From assembly GCA_030562215.1 (NCBI GenBank), contig JAUPFL010000002.1, forward strand, positions 372,001 through 436,000: a stretch of 64,000 bases of DNA, read 5' to 3'. The stretch is from Peribacillus frigoritolerans. Lineage in GTDB: Bacteria > Bacillota > Bacilli > Bacillales > DSM-1321. The position numbers were made by a program, and so were the translations under genes. Shown one piece after another: positions 29,923 to 37,757 of this stretch (its first letter is position 1; every line of letters begins with the position of its first letter). A model generated the notes under the pieces. It was not told where the DNA came from. It was given only the letters and a program-made list of their open reading frames with translations, and did not search any database.

Positions 29923-29957
29923 AAAGGCAGTGTGATGTTTAAATCACACTGCCTTTT
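29923..29957. terminator. Bidirectional terminator between queE and the DUF4260 gene
   Basis: AAAGGCAGTGTGAT pairs with ATCACACTGCCTTTT, with runs of A and T outside, so it can serve both convergent units. Confidence 0.92.
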
Positions 29958-29964
29958 AAGTTTA

Positions 29965-30312
29965 TTACAACCTTTGCATGTGTGTAGCTTTGAAGGATGA
30001 TGTGTATTTAAGGCCATATCCAAATAAGCGGTCCATTCCTATATGCGCGGTCCATATTAAACCAATCATCATCATTGCATCCAACTTTAGAAAAATGGCT
30101 AACAAAATCATGAAGATGGACAGGATATAAGTATGGAATAAGTTATATACCTTTGCTCCAATCCGATCATTGATCAGATAGGCCAGCATGGAAACATCAG
30201 GAGATAAAATCAACAAAAGGAAAATCCACCAGCTGAATTCATATAACGAATAGATGTAAAGCACCGCTAAAAGTGCCATAAGTCCTTCAATATGAAGGAA
30301 TTTCTTCACCAT
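29965..30312 (-). CDS. DUF4260 family membrane protein
   Basis: About 115 residues, four membrane helices. Family features are SPDVSMLAYLINDRIGAKVYN and AHIGMDRLFGYGLKY. The start at 30312 has GGAGG upstream. The function of DUF4260 is unknown. It lies downstream of a TetR gene in the same direction, with a palindromic operator candidate between them, and is probably its target. Confidence 0.85.
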   Translation of the reverse strand: MVKKFLHIEGLMALLAVLYIYSLYEFSWWIFLLLILSPDVSMLAYLINDRIGAKVYNLFHTYILSIFMILLAIFLKLDAMMMIGLIWTAHIGMDRLFGYGLKYTSSFKATHMQRL

Positions 30313-30333
30313 TTTAAAACCTCCAAAGTTTAA

Positions 30334-30348
30334 TTGACCATTGGTCAA
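30334..30348. promoter_or_regulatory. Candidate TetR operator 1
   Basis: TTGACCATTGGTCAA is a perfect 7-bp inverted repeat around one base, between tetR and the DUF4260 gene. A close copy lies upstream of tetR. Confidence 0.7.
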
Positions 30349-30362
30349 TAATATTAAAAAAA

Positions 30363-30932
30363 TTATATGATATTCTTGGTGATATTTTTTACATGAAAAT
30401 AAGCTAAACCTTTTACATCTTGATAAGATAGTTCAGAATTAATATAAAAAGTTATGAATCCGTGAAGAGAAAGAAAAATCGACCAAATGGATGCAGGATT
30501 CAGTTTGTTGTCAGTTAGGTCCGTCAGGGACTGGATTAGCTTTTCGTATGTTTTATTAGAATCGAATTGAAGTAACTGCTGAATTTCTTTTTCCTTCGAT
30601 AAGAACATGATGGAATAATGATTCTGTTGGGTTAAACCGAACTCCAGGAAGCACAATAAAATCTTTTCCATTTTTACAGGAGGGTCATTTTCCGACATGA
30701 TGATATCATCGATTAAATTATTTAAAACGGAAAAATCCGTTTTCACCAAACTATAAAATATTTCCGCCTTATTTTTAAAATGATAATAAATGGCTCCATG
30801 GCTGCAATCCAACGATTTAGCCAATTGCCTCATTGAGACATTCGAATACCCTAACGTTGCAAAAAGGTTTCTAGCTTCATTCAAAACCATGTCCCTGGAC
30901 AATTCTTTACCTGCTGATTTCCTTGGCGACAT
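30363..30932 (-). CDS. TetR family transcriptional regulator
   Basis: 189 residues. The N-terminal HTH reads VSMRQLAKSLDCSHGAIYYHF; the rest is a helical ligand-binding domain of unknown specificity. AAGGAGGTGA precedes the ATG. Operator-like palindromes lie on both sides of the gene, suggesting autoregulation and control of the DUF4260 gene. Confidence 0.9.
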   Translation of the reverse strand: MSPRKSAGKELSRDMVLNEARNLFATLGYSNVSMRQLAKSLDCSHGAIYYHFKNKAEIFYSLVKTDFSVLNNLIDDIIMSENDPPVKMEKILLCFLEFGLTQQNHYSIMFLSKEKEIQQLLQFDSNKTYEKLIQSLTDLTDNKLNPASIWSIFLSLHGFITFYINSELSYQDVKGLAYFHVKNITKNII

Positions 30933-31328
30933 CCTGTCACCTCCTTATTTATTGACCACTGGTTAATTAGGATGATAACTCACTGATTTTAAAATGTCAA
31001 TTATTAGACAAAATTATAAAGTGCTGTTTTTTAAGTTGAATTTTTCCATTTGATCAAAAGAGAGCAAAGATGGGGATGCAGAACATTGCCGATGGATTAT
31101 TTCCCCGCAACGTTAGCTTAAATACTAGTTGGCATGACTTTTCCCATATCCATAGCAACTCAAGAAACAGGAATTTACAGCTATTTAAGGGGGAAATCAT
31201 AGGAAATATGAATGTCCTGTAATAGAAAAAGGGAACCAACCATATATACGCTAGATTTATTTTTATACCACCAATGCCCTAATATGGTATTATAAGGGTA
31301 TTAGTGAAGCGTTGGAGGGAATCAATAA
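30933..31328. promoter_or_regulatory. tetR upstream region with second operator candidate
   Basis: TTGACCACTGGTTAA at 30952-30966 matches the first operator with one changed pair and lies 20 bp upstream of tetR. The rest, up to 31328, holds no gene I can support; the right end contains the promoter of the following secreted protein. Confidence 0.6.
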
Positions 31329-31613
31329 ATGAAAAAGAAATTCGGTATTTTGGCATCAATTTTCATAGTCTTGACCGGCTATTTTTTATTAACTAAACCG
31401 TATAAAGATAAAACAAAACCTGTGGAAGACTTTATAAAAGTGAATCCACGAGATCAGGTAATAATAAATGAAATGATAATCATAGAGGGCATTGATGAGG
31501 TCAATCCAGGTGATATCGATTTGAATGATGAAGAGGAAATAAAAAAATTGGCAAAAAAGCAATATGAGGAAAATGAAAAGGGGGAAATAATCTTTACAAA
31601 AGAAAATCAGTGA
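31329..31613 (+). CDS. Small membrane-anchored or secreted protein (94 aa)
   Basis: An N-terminal hydrophobic segment (FGILASIFIVLTGYFLL) is followed by an acidic, helix-prone domain (NDEEEIKKLAKKQYEENEK). There is no lipobox. GGAGGG precedes the ATG. I do not recognise the family. An HD-domain gene follows about 45 bp later, possibly co-transcribed. Confidence 0.7.
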   Translation: MKKKFGILASIFIVLTGYFLLTKPYKDKTKPVEDFIKVNPRDQVIINEMIIIEGIDEVNPGDIDLNDEEEIKKLAKKQYEENEKGEIIFTKENQ

Positions 31614-31659
31614 AATTACCTACCTGTAATGAGTAAACTAATGGGGGAGCCGGCAGTTA

Positions 31660-32631
31660 TTGATAGTTTTGGATAGTATCTATGGGAAACACATTGTAGA
31701 GGGAGTTCTTGAAGAGCTGATAGTAAGCAAACCTGTCCAAAGGTTGAAGGGGATACATCAAGGCGGGGCAAGTTATTTAGTTAATGAGAAGTGGGATGTC
31801 ACACGATTTGACCATTCAATTGGTGTGATGCTTTTAATAAAAGCGCTTGGGGGTTCATTAGAGGAACAAATCGCTGGCTTGCTGCATGACATATCCCACA
31901 CTGCATTTTCACATGTTATTGATTTCGTTCTGGATTGTAAGGATGAAGATTATCATGAAAAGATATATGATCAAGTCATTATGGAATCCGAAATCCCATT
32001 TATACTGAAGGAATATGGATATGATTGTAACGTCATTTTTCAATCAAAATGGGAATTGCTTGAACAGCCAGCACCTGAGTTATGTGCTGATCGGGTAGAT
32101 TATACTCTCAGGGATATGTATCAATATGGACATATCACACTGGAATCCGTTCATGAATTTCTAGACCATGTAATTATAATAAATGGAAGGATGTATCTGG
32201 ATAATATTGAATCGGCGGAATGGTTTGTGAAAACGTATTACAGCGAAGTTATTGATTTTTTCATGAATCCACTAAATATATATGGCTATGATGTCTTGGC
32301 AAAGACCTTAAAATTGGCTTTAACTAAAAAACTGATTTGCCTTGATGACCTACTCGGTACAGATGAAGAAGTCATGTCCTTGTTAAGCTCCACTGAAGAC
32401 CATGAAGTGCAAAACCTGGTAAAACGGATCCATGGTAACGTTAAGGTGAAAGAAGATCTATTGGAATACGATATACATCTTAAAAATAAAATGCGCCTGA
32501 TGGATCCTTCCGTCATTCAAGGAACCCAATCAGTAAGAGCATCCAGTTTATCTGAAAAAGTCAAGAAAATGGGAATTGAAGCCTATAAAAAAGCTTCGAA
32601 GGGCATATATCTAAAAGTGATTTCCGATTGA
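31660..32631 (+). CDS. HD-domain phosphohydrolase
   Basis: This 323-residue protein has an N-terminal HD domain with metal-binding motif RFDHSIGV...AGLLHDISHTAFSHVID, then a helical region and a basic C-terminus. It resembles the YwfO/dGTPase-like group. GGGGGAG precedes the TTG start. Substrate (dNTP, (p)ppGpp or other) is not determinable from sequence. Confidence 0.86.
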   Translation: MIVLDSIYGKHIVEGVLEELIVSKPVQRLKGIHQGGASYLVNEKWDVTRFDHSIGVMLLIKALGGSLEEQIAGLLHDISHTAFSHVIDFVLDCKDEDYHEKIYDQVIMESEIPFILKEYGYDCNVIFQSKWELLEQPAPELCADRVDYTLRDMYQYGHITLESVHEFLDHVIIINGRMYLDNIESAEWFVKTYYSEVIDFFMNPLNIYGYDVLAKTLKLALTKKLICLDDLLGTDEEVMSLLSSTEDHEVQNLVKRIHGNVKVKEDLLEYDIHLKNKMRLMDPSVIQGTQSVRASSLSEKVKKMGIEAYKKASKGIYLKVISD

Positions 32632-32780
32632 ATTTCATGTCAAAGATTCATCGAAAGATCTAAGTCTCCTCCAGTATAAAAATTTAGTTGATTTTTATAG
32701 ACAATCGGCATCTAGAAGGCGATTGATTAACGGGTGCCTTATCAAAAGGACACAAAATCTGAACCAGCACCCTTTAATAA

Positions 32781-33221
32781 TTAAAAAACTAATGATGCTC
32801 GCAAAGTAGTAACACCATTTTCTAAATAACCCTTTAAACAGGTTAATGTATATACCCAACCTTCTTTTTGTCCGATCATTTTGTTTATTATTTCAGGGTC
32901 GTCTTCACTCAATCCAGATTCGTTTACTTCAATGATTGTACTCGTTTTATCCAACTCTTTTAGTGTAATTGTAACTACCGTTTCTTGATCATTTCCGCCC
33001 CACGTAAACACGATTTTCCTATTTTCCTCTACTTCCAATACATGAATGACCACTTCAGCATCGTATTCGTTATATCTCAATGTTGGCGTCCGGCCTTGTT
33101 CCCATCTTTCCGAACTCGATGAGAACCAGAAATTCCCGATTTTTTCAGGATTCACAATGGCTTCAAACACTTCATTCGTTGGCTTGACAACCTTAAATTT
33201 CGTGATTATTTGGGTATCCAT
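32781..33221 (-). CDS. SRPBCC (AHSA1-like) domain protein
   Basis: 146 residues with the AHSA1 pattern: an early VFEAIVNPEKIGNFWFSSSS segment, VFTWGG in the central sheet and a C-terminal helix. It is followed upstream on the same strand by a second SRPBCC gene, suggesting a pair. No ArsR regulator, often linked to such genes, lies next to them. Confidence 0.8.
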   Translation of the reverse strand: MDTQIITKFKVVKPTNEVFEAIVNPEKIGNFWFSSSSERWEQGRTPTLRYNEYDAEVVIHVLEVEENRKIVFTWGGNDQETVVTITLKELDKTSTIIEVNESGLSEDDPEIINKMIGQKEGWVYTLTCLKGYLENGVTTLRASLVF

Positions 33222-33262
33222 ACTAACTCAACTCTCTTTCAATGTGTTTTTATAGTTTCCGT

Positions 33263-33739
33263 TTAATTATCCCAGTCTACTGATATTGGCGGCAGGGTCC
33301 GTCCAGTTTCAAGCAAGCTCTTCAAGTTACTTAGAATGGCTGGCCATCCATTATTCAATCCTTCAAAGGTATTGTCATCGTTTACGAAATCTGTCTCCAA
33401 AAGCTCCTCATGCCTAAGCGTTAACTTCACAGTCGAATCGTCCATTTTCTGTAATTCAAAAGTGACCCGTGTAGGCTGCTCGCGAGGTGTTTCGTCTCCT
33501 GCCATGATCCATGTAAACGAGAGGAGGTGCAGCGGCTCGCATTTAAGTACATTCCCATGATCAGTAATCCGCCCATCTTCCAGCAAATATTTAACGGCTG
33601 ACCCTTCCTGCCAGTCAGACTGTACTTGCAATCCGAAGTGGTATTTCTTCGTGACTTCACCACTCGTCAAGGCTTCCCAAAGCTTCCCTGGTGTGGTTGC
33701 GATATAAATAGGATAGACAAATGTGGTTTTTTTCATCAT
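33263..33739 (-). CDS. SRPBCC (AHSA1-like) domain protein
   Basis: About 158 residues. PIYIATTPGKLWEALTSGEVT and LLSFTWIMAG are typical of the family. The ATG at 33739 has GAGGAG 8 nt upstream; a TTG at 33757 would include that site in the coding region. It probably shares a transcript with the next SRPBCC gene. Function is unknown. Confidence 0.8.
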   Translation of the reverse strand: MMKKTTFVYPIYIATTPGKLWEALTSGEVTKKYHFGLQVQSDWQEGSAVKYLLEDGRITDHGNVLKCEPLHLLSFTWIMAGDETPREQPTRVTFELQKMDDSTVKLTLRHEELLETDFVNDDNTFEGLNNGWPAILSNLKSLLETGRTLPPISVDWDN

Positions 33740-33981
33740 TCTTTTTCTCCTCGCCAAATAAGGTACATGACTCTATCTTTGATTTTCGGCTTTCATATAC
33801 ATCCGGTCAAGCAGTTTTATGCGACAGAAATCGGCAAAAGGGGGAGAGGGCCATTGAAGTAAATGGCTAAATCAAAAGGTATCCGCGAATACATACTAAA
33901 ATCGACGGTATGGAAACTTCTTGATTTCCAATCGCTTTCAAGCTACGATGAATAAGGAAAATGATAATCCGCCCGGGCGGA

Positions 33982-34015
33982 AGAGGTTCTAGCTACCCTC
34001 TCAAAAAACTAAGGA
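33982..34015 (+). promoter_or_regulatory. preQ1 class I riboswitch aptamer (transporter)
   Basis: It is identical to the queC aptamer across AGAGGTTCTAGCTACCCTCT, the A-rich strand and CTAAGGAG. It lies about 55 nt upstream of the VUT-family transporter, tying this gene to queuosine metabolism. The 240 bp before it (33740-33981) hold no gene. Confidence 0.95.
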
Positions 34016-34016
34016 G

Positions 34017-34048
34017 AACAGGGCTCTTTCTTAGGGTGCTGTTTTTTC
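34017..34048 (+). terminator. Expression-platform terminator of preQ1 riboswitch 2
   Basis: AACAGGGC and GTGCTGTT with a TTTTTT tail, very like the queC platform. Confidence 0.8.
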
Positions 34049-34068
34049 TGTATAAGGAGAATTAAGAA

Positions 34069-34611
34069 ATGTTAAGAATTTTATTGTATTTAGTATCCAT
34101 CATCACGGCGAATGTGGTTACAGCAGCTTTTGCGCCATTACATTTTGGCATGTTCATCATCCCGATGGGTACACTGCTCATCGGGGGAACCTTCATCTTC
34201 CGAGATCTGGTCCAGAATAAATTCGGCCGCGCGAAGACCTATATATGCATCGTCACTGCACTTATTTTATCTGCATGTGTATCATTTTTATTAGGGGATA
34301 CGTTACTGATTGTGTTTGCTTCCGCATTATCCTTCGTGATCGCAGAAACAGCGGATACGGAAATTTATACCCGTTTAAAGCTCCCGATGAGTTGGAGGGT
34401 GTTTTACAGCGGGATCGTTGGAGGATTTTTCGATTCGGTGATATTTGTAGTGGTTGGCCTAAGTCCTCTGGGTGCCAATATATTGCCATGGGAAGCAGTA
34501 CCCGCTGCGGTCATCGGCCAAATCATCGTTAAAACTATCATTCAGTCCATTGGTGCCGTATTGTTGGGAAGAATCAACGTAGAACTGGAGAAACGTGTAG
34601 TCTCCAGTTAA
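34069..34611 (+). CDS. VUT/YhhQ-family queuosine precursor transporter
   Basis: A 180-residue membrane protein with about six helices of the DUF165/YhhQ family (VTAAFAPLHFGMFIIPMGTL, FIFRDLVQNKFGR, AETADTEIYTRLK). Family members take up queuosine precursors such as preQ0 or preQ1. Control by a preQ1 riboswitch supports this. AGGAG precedes the ATG. A small Cys-rich gene follows in the same transcript. Confidence 0.9.
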   Translation: MLRILLYLVSIITANVVTAAFAPLHFGMFIIPMGTLLIGGTFIFRDLVQNKFGRAKTYICIVTALILSACVSFLLGDTLLIVFASALSFVIAETADTEIYTRLKLPMSWRVFYSGIVGGFFDSVIFVVVGLSPLGANILPWEAVPAAVIGQIIVKTIIQSIGAVLLGRINVELEKRVVSS

Positions 34612-34632
34612 ATGCCAGGAGGGATGCACTCG

Positions 34633-34782
34633 ATGGATGGAACCAAAAAAGAAGAAGATAAATGCTATTGCCTCGAGGCCTTTCGTGAAAAATATGGCCC
34701 GCATGTTCAAGGGGAATGCATGAAGCTCTCCTGCGCCAATTATCGCAAGCATAAAGGAATAGACAAAAAAGGACCAAATTAG
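34633..34782 (+). CDS. Cys-rich microprotein (49 aa) in the preQ1-controlled unit
   Basis: AGGAGG lies about 8 nt before ATG 34633. The protein has four Cys in two pairs: KCYCLEAF and GECMKLSCANYRKHKG. It is basic at the C-terminus. The gene starts 22 bp after the transporter stop and ends inside a terminator stem, so it belongs to the riboswitch-controlled transcript. Zn binding is plausible. I do not recognise the family. Confidence 0.7.
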   Translation: MDGTKKEEDKCYCLEAFREKYGPHVQGECMKLSCANYRKHKGIDKKGPN

Positions 34783-34795
34783 GTCCTTTTTTTGC
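34770..34795 (+). terminator. Terminator of the transporter/microprotein unit
   Basis: AAAGGACC, AAATTA, GGTCCTTTTTTT: an eight-base stem with a T tail overlapping the microprotein stop. Confidence 0.88.
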
Positions 34796-34808
34796 GTGAT
34801 TGAAGTAA

Positions 34809-35026
34809 TTCACTTGTTAACGTTCGAATTCACGAGTAAAAGTGCAAAACTCATGAGTAAACGGTGCAAATTCACGAGTAAACGTGCAAAACTCACGAGT
34901 AAACAGCCCAAATTCACGAGTAAAAGTGTAAAACTCACGAGTAAACAGTGTCGAAATCATGATTGCAGTACGAATTTTACGTTTAAACAGTGCGAAATTA
35001 AGTGTGCAGCACGCTTTTACGAGTAA
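34809..35026 (+). repeat. 21-bp-period array B (six exact units plus degenerate flanks)
   Basis: TCACGAGT (second unit TCATGAGT) starts at 34830, 34851, 34872, 34893, 34914 and 34935, each exactly 21 bp apart. Degenerate units continue outwards, near 34810 on the left and 34957, 34977, 34998 and 35017 on the right. Unit consensus is about TTCACGAGTAAAMRTGCAAAA with alternating ATTCACG and ACTCACG forms. The array lies between two terminators. It is the same unit and polarity relative to upstream transcription as array A at 4.7 kb. Confidence 0.92.
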
Positions 35027-35033
35027 AACAGCA

Positions 35034-35084
35034 AAAAAGCTTCCTGCGCCGTTCCATTAATGGGTGCAGGAGGCTTTTTATTTG
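35034..35084. terminator. Terminator after array B / of the padR gene
   Basis: AAAAAGCTTCCTGC pairs with GCAGGAGGCTTTTTA (one mismatch) around a loop of about 20 nt. A and T runs on opposite sides allow use by both strands. Confidence 0.85.
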
Positions 35085-35086
35085 GT

Positions 35087-35405
35087 TTAGAATTGCTCTG
35101 CGCTTTTCCGAACTAACTTTTCCAGGAAGAAAAAGCATTCGCGTTTCCGATCAAGTTCGGTTTGGCCATTTTCGGTGACATGATAATATTTCCTGCGGCC
35201 TGATTCGGACTCTTTCCAATGGCCTTTTATGAATTCTTTTTTCTAATCGTTTAAGGGCGGGGTAGAGGGTGCCTTCGCTTATTTCATATTTGCCCATGCT
35301 CATTTGCTTCAAGATCTTCGTGATTTCATAGCCGTATAGGTTTTTTTGTGAAAGAAGTGAGAGCAAAAGGAGGTCAATGCTTCCCTTCATTAATTCTTTA
35401 TCCAA
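35087..35405 (-). CDS. PadR family transcriptional regulator (one frameshift)
   Basis: The winged helix is complete: ELMKGSIDLLLLSLLSQKNL, LYGYEITKILKQ, and ISEGTLYPALKRLEK. Removing one A from the A6 run near 35240 continues with EFIKGHWKESESGRRKYYHV, the wing of PadR. The TTG start follows AAGGAGGAG. Length is then about 105 residues, the short PadR-s2 class. The near-palindrome upstream is a likely self-operator. No target gene is adjacent. Confidence 0.85.
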
Positions 35406-35438
35406 ATAAAATCTCCTCCTTTTCATTTTTAAAGTGTA

Positions 35439-35456
35439 ATACGTTGTACATCGTAT
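35439..35456. promoter_or_regulatory. Candidate PadR operator
   Basis: ATACGTTGTACATCGTAT is a near-perfect palindrome centred on TGTACA, 34 bp upstream of the padR start. Operators of PadR proteins commonly have such centres; binding is inferred. Confidence 0.55.
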
Positions 35457-35715
35457 CACAAGGTGCATTTTACTTTTCTTTAAAAAAATGGTTAAATGAC
35501 GATTGCTAAATTAATTTAATCATAGTAAAATGTGCTTCGGAACGGATGAGTTGTGAAGAGTGTGGTAAGTATACTATATACATGATTTAATTGTTTTAAT
35601 GAAAATTCGGAATAGGATAGAAGAATCCCTACTCAAGGGGTATTAATTGATTTTTTTTCGAAAATCATTTAGATTCTATTTATTAACAAGAGCAAAGAAA
35701 GAAGGTCCTAGATAG

Positions 35716-36462
35716 ATGAAAGTGAAAGCACCTGAGTCATTCACATATATAGGTGGAAAGAGAGCAGTTCTTCTGCTTCACGGGTTTACCGGAAGTACAG
35801 GAGATATGAAGAAATTAGGGAAATACTTGAATGATCTTGACTATACTTGCCACGGACCTCTTTATAGAGGGCACGGAGTATCAGCCGAGGAACTTGCTAA
35901 AACAGGTCCAAAGGAATGGTGGGAAGATGTAGTTAATGGCTATAATTTCCTTAAAGAAGAAGGTTATGAGGAAATTGCAGTTGTAGGAATTTCTTTAGGA
36001 GGAGTTTTCTCATTAAAAGTGGGAATTGAATTGCCTGTAAAAGGTGTAGTTTCAATGTGCGCTCCGACGCAAGGAAAAAGTATCGATCGGCAAAAGAACC
36101 GCTTGCTCAGTTATGCACAGGCTTATAAGAAGTTTGAGGGCAAAGATGCAGATCAAATTGCTGCAGAAGTGAAGCTGCTTGAAGAAGAGCCTATGCCTCA
36201 ACTAAAAGATGTGTTGAACATTATAAATGAGACAGGTGAAAATTTAGATTTAATCACATCACCAACTCTTGTTCTGCAAGGGCGTTTGGATGATCCCGAC
36301 TATACGGAGAGTGCTACAGCGATTTTCAATGAAGTCGATACGCAGCATAAACACTTGATATGGTATGAAAAATCGGGCCATATTATCACATTGGGCAAGG
36401 AACGTGAACAGGTGTATGAAGATGTGTATAAGTTCTTAAATACACTGAATTGGTCGGAGTAA
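35716..36462 (+). CDS. yvaK: Carboxylesterase of the YvaK/Est30 type
   Basis: A 248-residue alpha/beta hydrolase nearly co-linear with B. subtilis YvaK. The oxyanion region is LLLHGFTGSTGD; nucleophile Ser in VVGISLGGVFS; acid in LQGRLDDPDY; His in YEKSGHIITL. In B. subtilis it precedes rnr and smpB; here it stands alone between padR and a DUF421 gene, so the context differs. It is cytoplasmic. Confidence 0.92.
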   Translation: MKVKAPESFTYIGGKRAVLLLHGFTGSTGDMKKLGKYLNDLDYTCHGPLYRGHGVSAEELAKTGPKEWWEDVVNGYNFLKEEGYEEIAVVGISLGGVFSLKVGIELPVKGVVSMCAPTQGKSIDRQKNRLLSYAQAYKKFEGKDADQIAAEVKLLEEEPMPQLKDVLNIINETGENLDLITSPTLVLQGRLDDPDYTESATAIFNEVDTQHKHLIWYEKSGHIITLGKEREQVYEDVYKFLNTLNWSE

Positions 36463-36499
36463 TAAGTGATATATTTGATCCCCTTTAAGTTGAACGTGT

Positions 36500-36529
36500 A
36501 AAAAGCCTACATTCATATGTAGGCTTTAA
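36500..36529 (+). terminator. Hairpin after yvaK
   Basis: AAAAGCCTACAT pairs with ATGTAGGCTTT around a short loop; the T tail is weak. Confidence 0.6.
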
Positions 36530-36565
36530 CACTATACTTGAGGGGATTTTATTTTGGCTGAAAAT

Positions 36566-37269
36566 CTATTTGTAGAAAAAGACCTTTAAGGTATCGTCAT
36601 TATCAAGAGTTGCCAATAAAATATCGTTCACTTCGGCATTATATGTTATTTTGATTTTGTTTTTCAGCCATACTTCGTCTTTACCACCCCGATGCAATTC
36701 TTTAGAATCAATCTTTCCCTCTTTAATAATCGTTTTAGGAAAAGTGAAGGCATTTGTTGCAAGGTGCATATCTGCAGGGGTTACTGCTTCATATTGAGGA
36801 TCTAAAAACAATGAAATGGTACCATCCGGTTCCCATAGTGCGAGGGATACTTTTTGAATATCTTCGACTTTTTCTTTTCTTAATTCCGATAATAAAACAT
36901 CGATGGAGATTCGGGCCCTTGCTAAGCTTTTATAAATGATTTGTCCATTTTCGATAAGCGGAAAGGGGGCAGAGTCAAAAAACTTCGGAGTTTGCTCCAC
37001 TTAAGGACCGCAAACACACTAATTATATATAAAATGACCAATACACTGGTTGTTATCATTGAGCCCTTCAAACCTAACTTTTCGTCAGATAAAGGGTGGG
37101 CAAGAATGTTCCCAATAATCAATGCCATTATGAAATCGAGTAATCTTAACTGCGATATGGACCGTTGCCCCATCAATTTAACCGAAAAAAGTAAGAAGAA
37201 GAAAGAAATAATGGCTCTTAAAACCCATTGGATTGCAGTAAGAGTTTCCTGGCTATTAAAAAAATCCAC
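36566..37269 (-). CDS. DUF421 membrane protein, YetF/YrbG-like (one frameshift)
   Basis: About 234 residues: three N-terminal membrane helices (IISFFFLLFSVKLMGQRSIS, LRLLDFIMALIIGNILAHP) then a soluble C-terminal domain (LARARISIDVLLSELRKEKV). One added T in the T6 run near 36983 restores the frame (FFDSAPFPLIENGQ). The family is common in spore formers; its function is unsettled. It starts at GTG 37269. Confidence 0.85.
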
Positions 37270-37501
37270 GAAATTTCACGTCCTTATTTCTATTGGGAAG
37301 CTTATTTAAAGACCTCTTTAGATGGGGCCGTTTATAGTTTTAGCCAGCTCCTTCATAAGTATTACCCAACATTGACCCTTCGGAGACTTCCTTAATTGTT
37401 TTCGAAAAATTTATATTAATATAACAACTTTAAAACGTATTGTAATTAAAAATAAACTGATTTAAAATGATATCTTTCCTGAGAAATTTATTTAAAAAAT
37501 A

Positions 37502-37571
37502 TCCTTGTATAATATCAGTGACAATGGTCTGATAGTTTCTACCTGGCAGCCGTAATGCCGGACTACAAGGA
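37502..37571 (+). promoter_or_regulatory. Purine (guanine-type) riboswitch
   Basis: P1 arms TCCTTGTA and TACAAGGA enclose the conserved core: TATAAT, ATGGTCTGATAG, TTTCTACC, and CCGTAATGCCGGACTAC. The specificity base in GGACTA is C, as in guanine riboswitches. The L3 sequence has two A where the consensus has three, possibly another one-base error. It is followed by a terminator and a nucleoside transporter, matching B. subtilis nupG. The rest of 37270-37757 holds no gene. Confidence 0.93.
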
Positions 37572-37648
37572 AGTATGAAAATAGAAGAGATGAACAGATT
37601 TATGTTGGTTCGCTTGAAAAAAGCTTGATCCATTTAATATGTTTCATG

Positions 37649-37712
37649 AAGGCTCTCACTTTTTCACACTTTCTTGCTGCGGCTGAAGGTGTAAAAGGTG
37701 AGGGCTTTTTAT
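37649..37712 (+). terminator. Expression-platform terminator of the purine riboswitch
   Basis: A long imperfect stem (GGCTCTCACTTTTTCACAC with GTGTAAAAGGTGAGGGC) is followed by TTTTTA, 45 nt before the transporter start. Confidence 0.78.
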
Positions 37713-37757
37713 ATAAAAAAACGAATGGGAAATGATATAGACAAAGGGGATGAAAGC

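Noticed and set aside
31054..31239. 61-codon minus-strand frame
   Set aside because: No start signals, no family features, overlaps the probable promoter region of the following gene.
34796..35026. Open frame of 76 codons with heptapeptide repeats
   Set aside because: No ribosome-binding site; coding pattern is a by-product of the 21-bp array, which also occurs in non-coding orientation at 4.7 kb.
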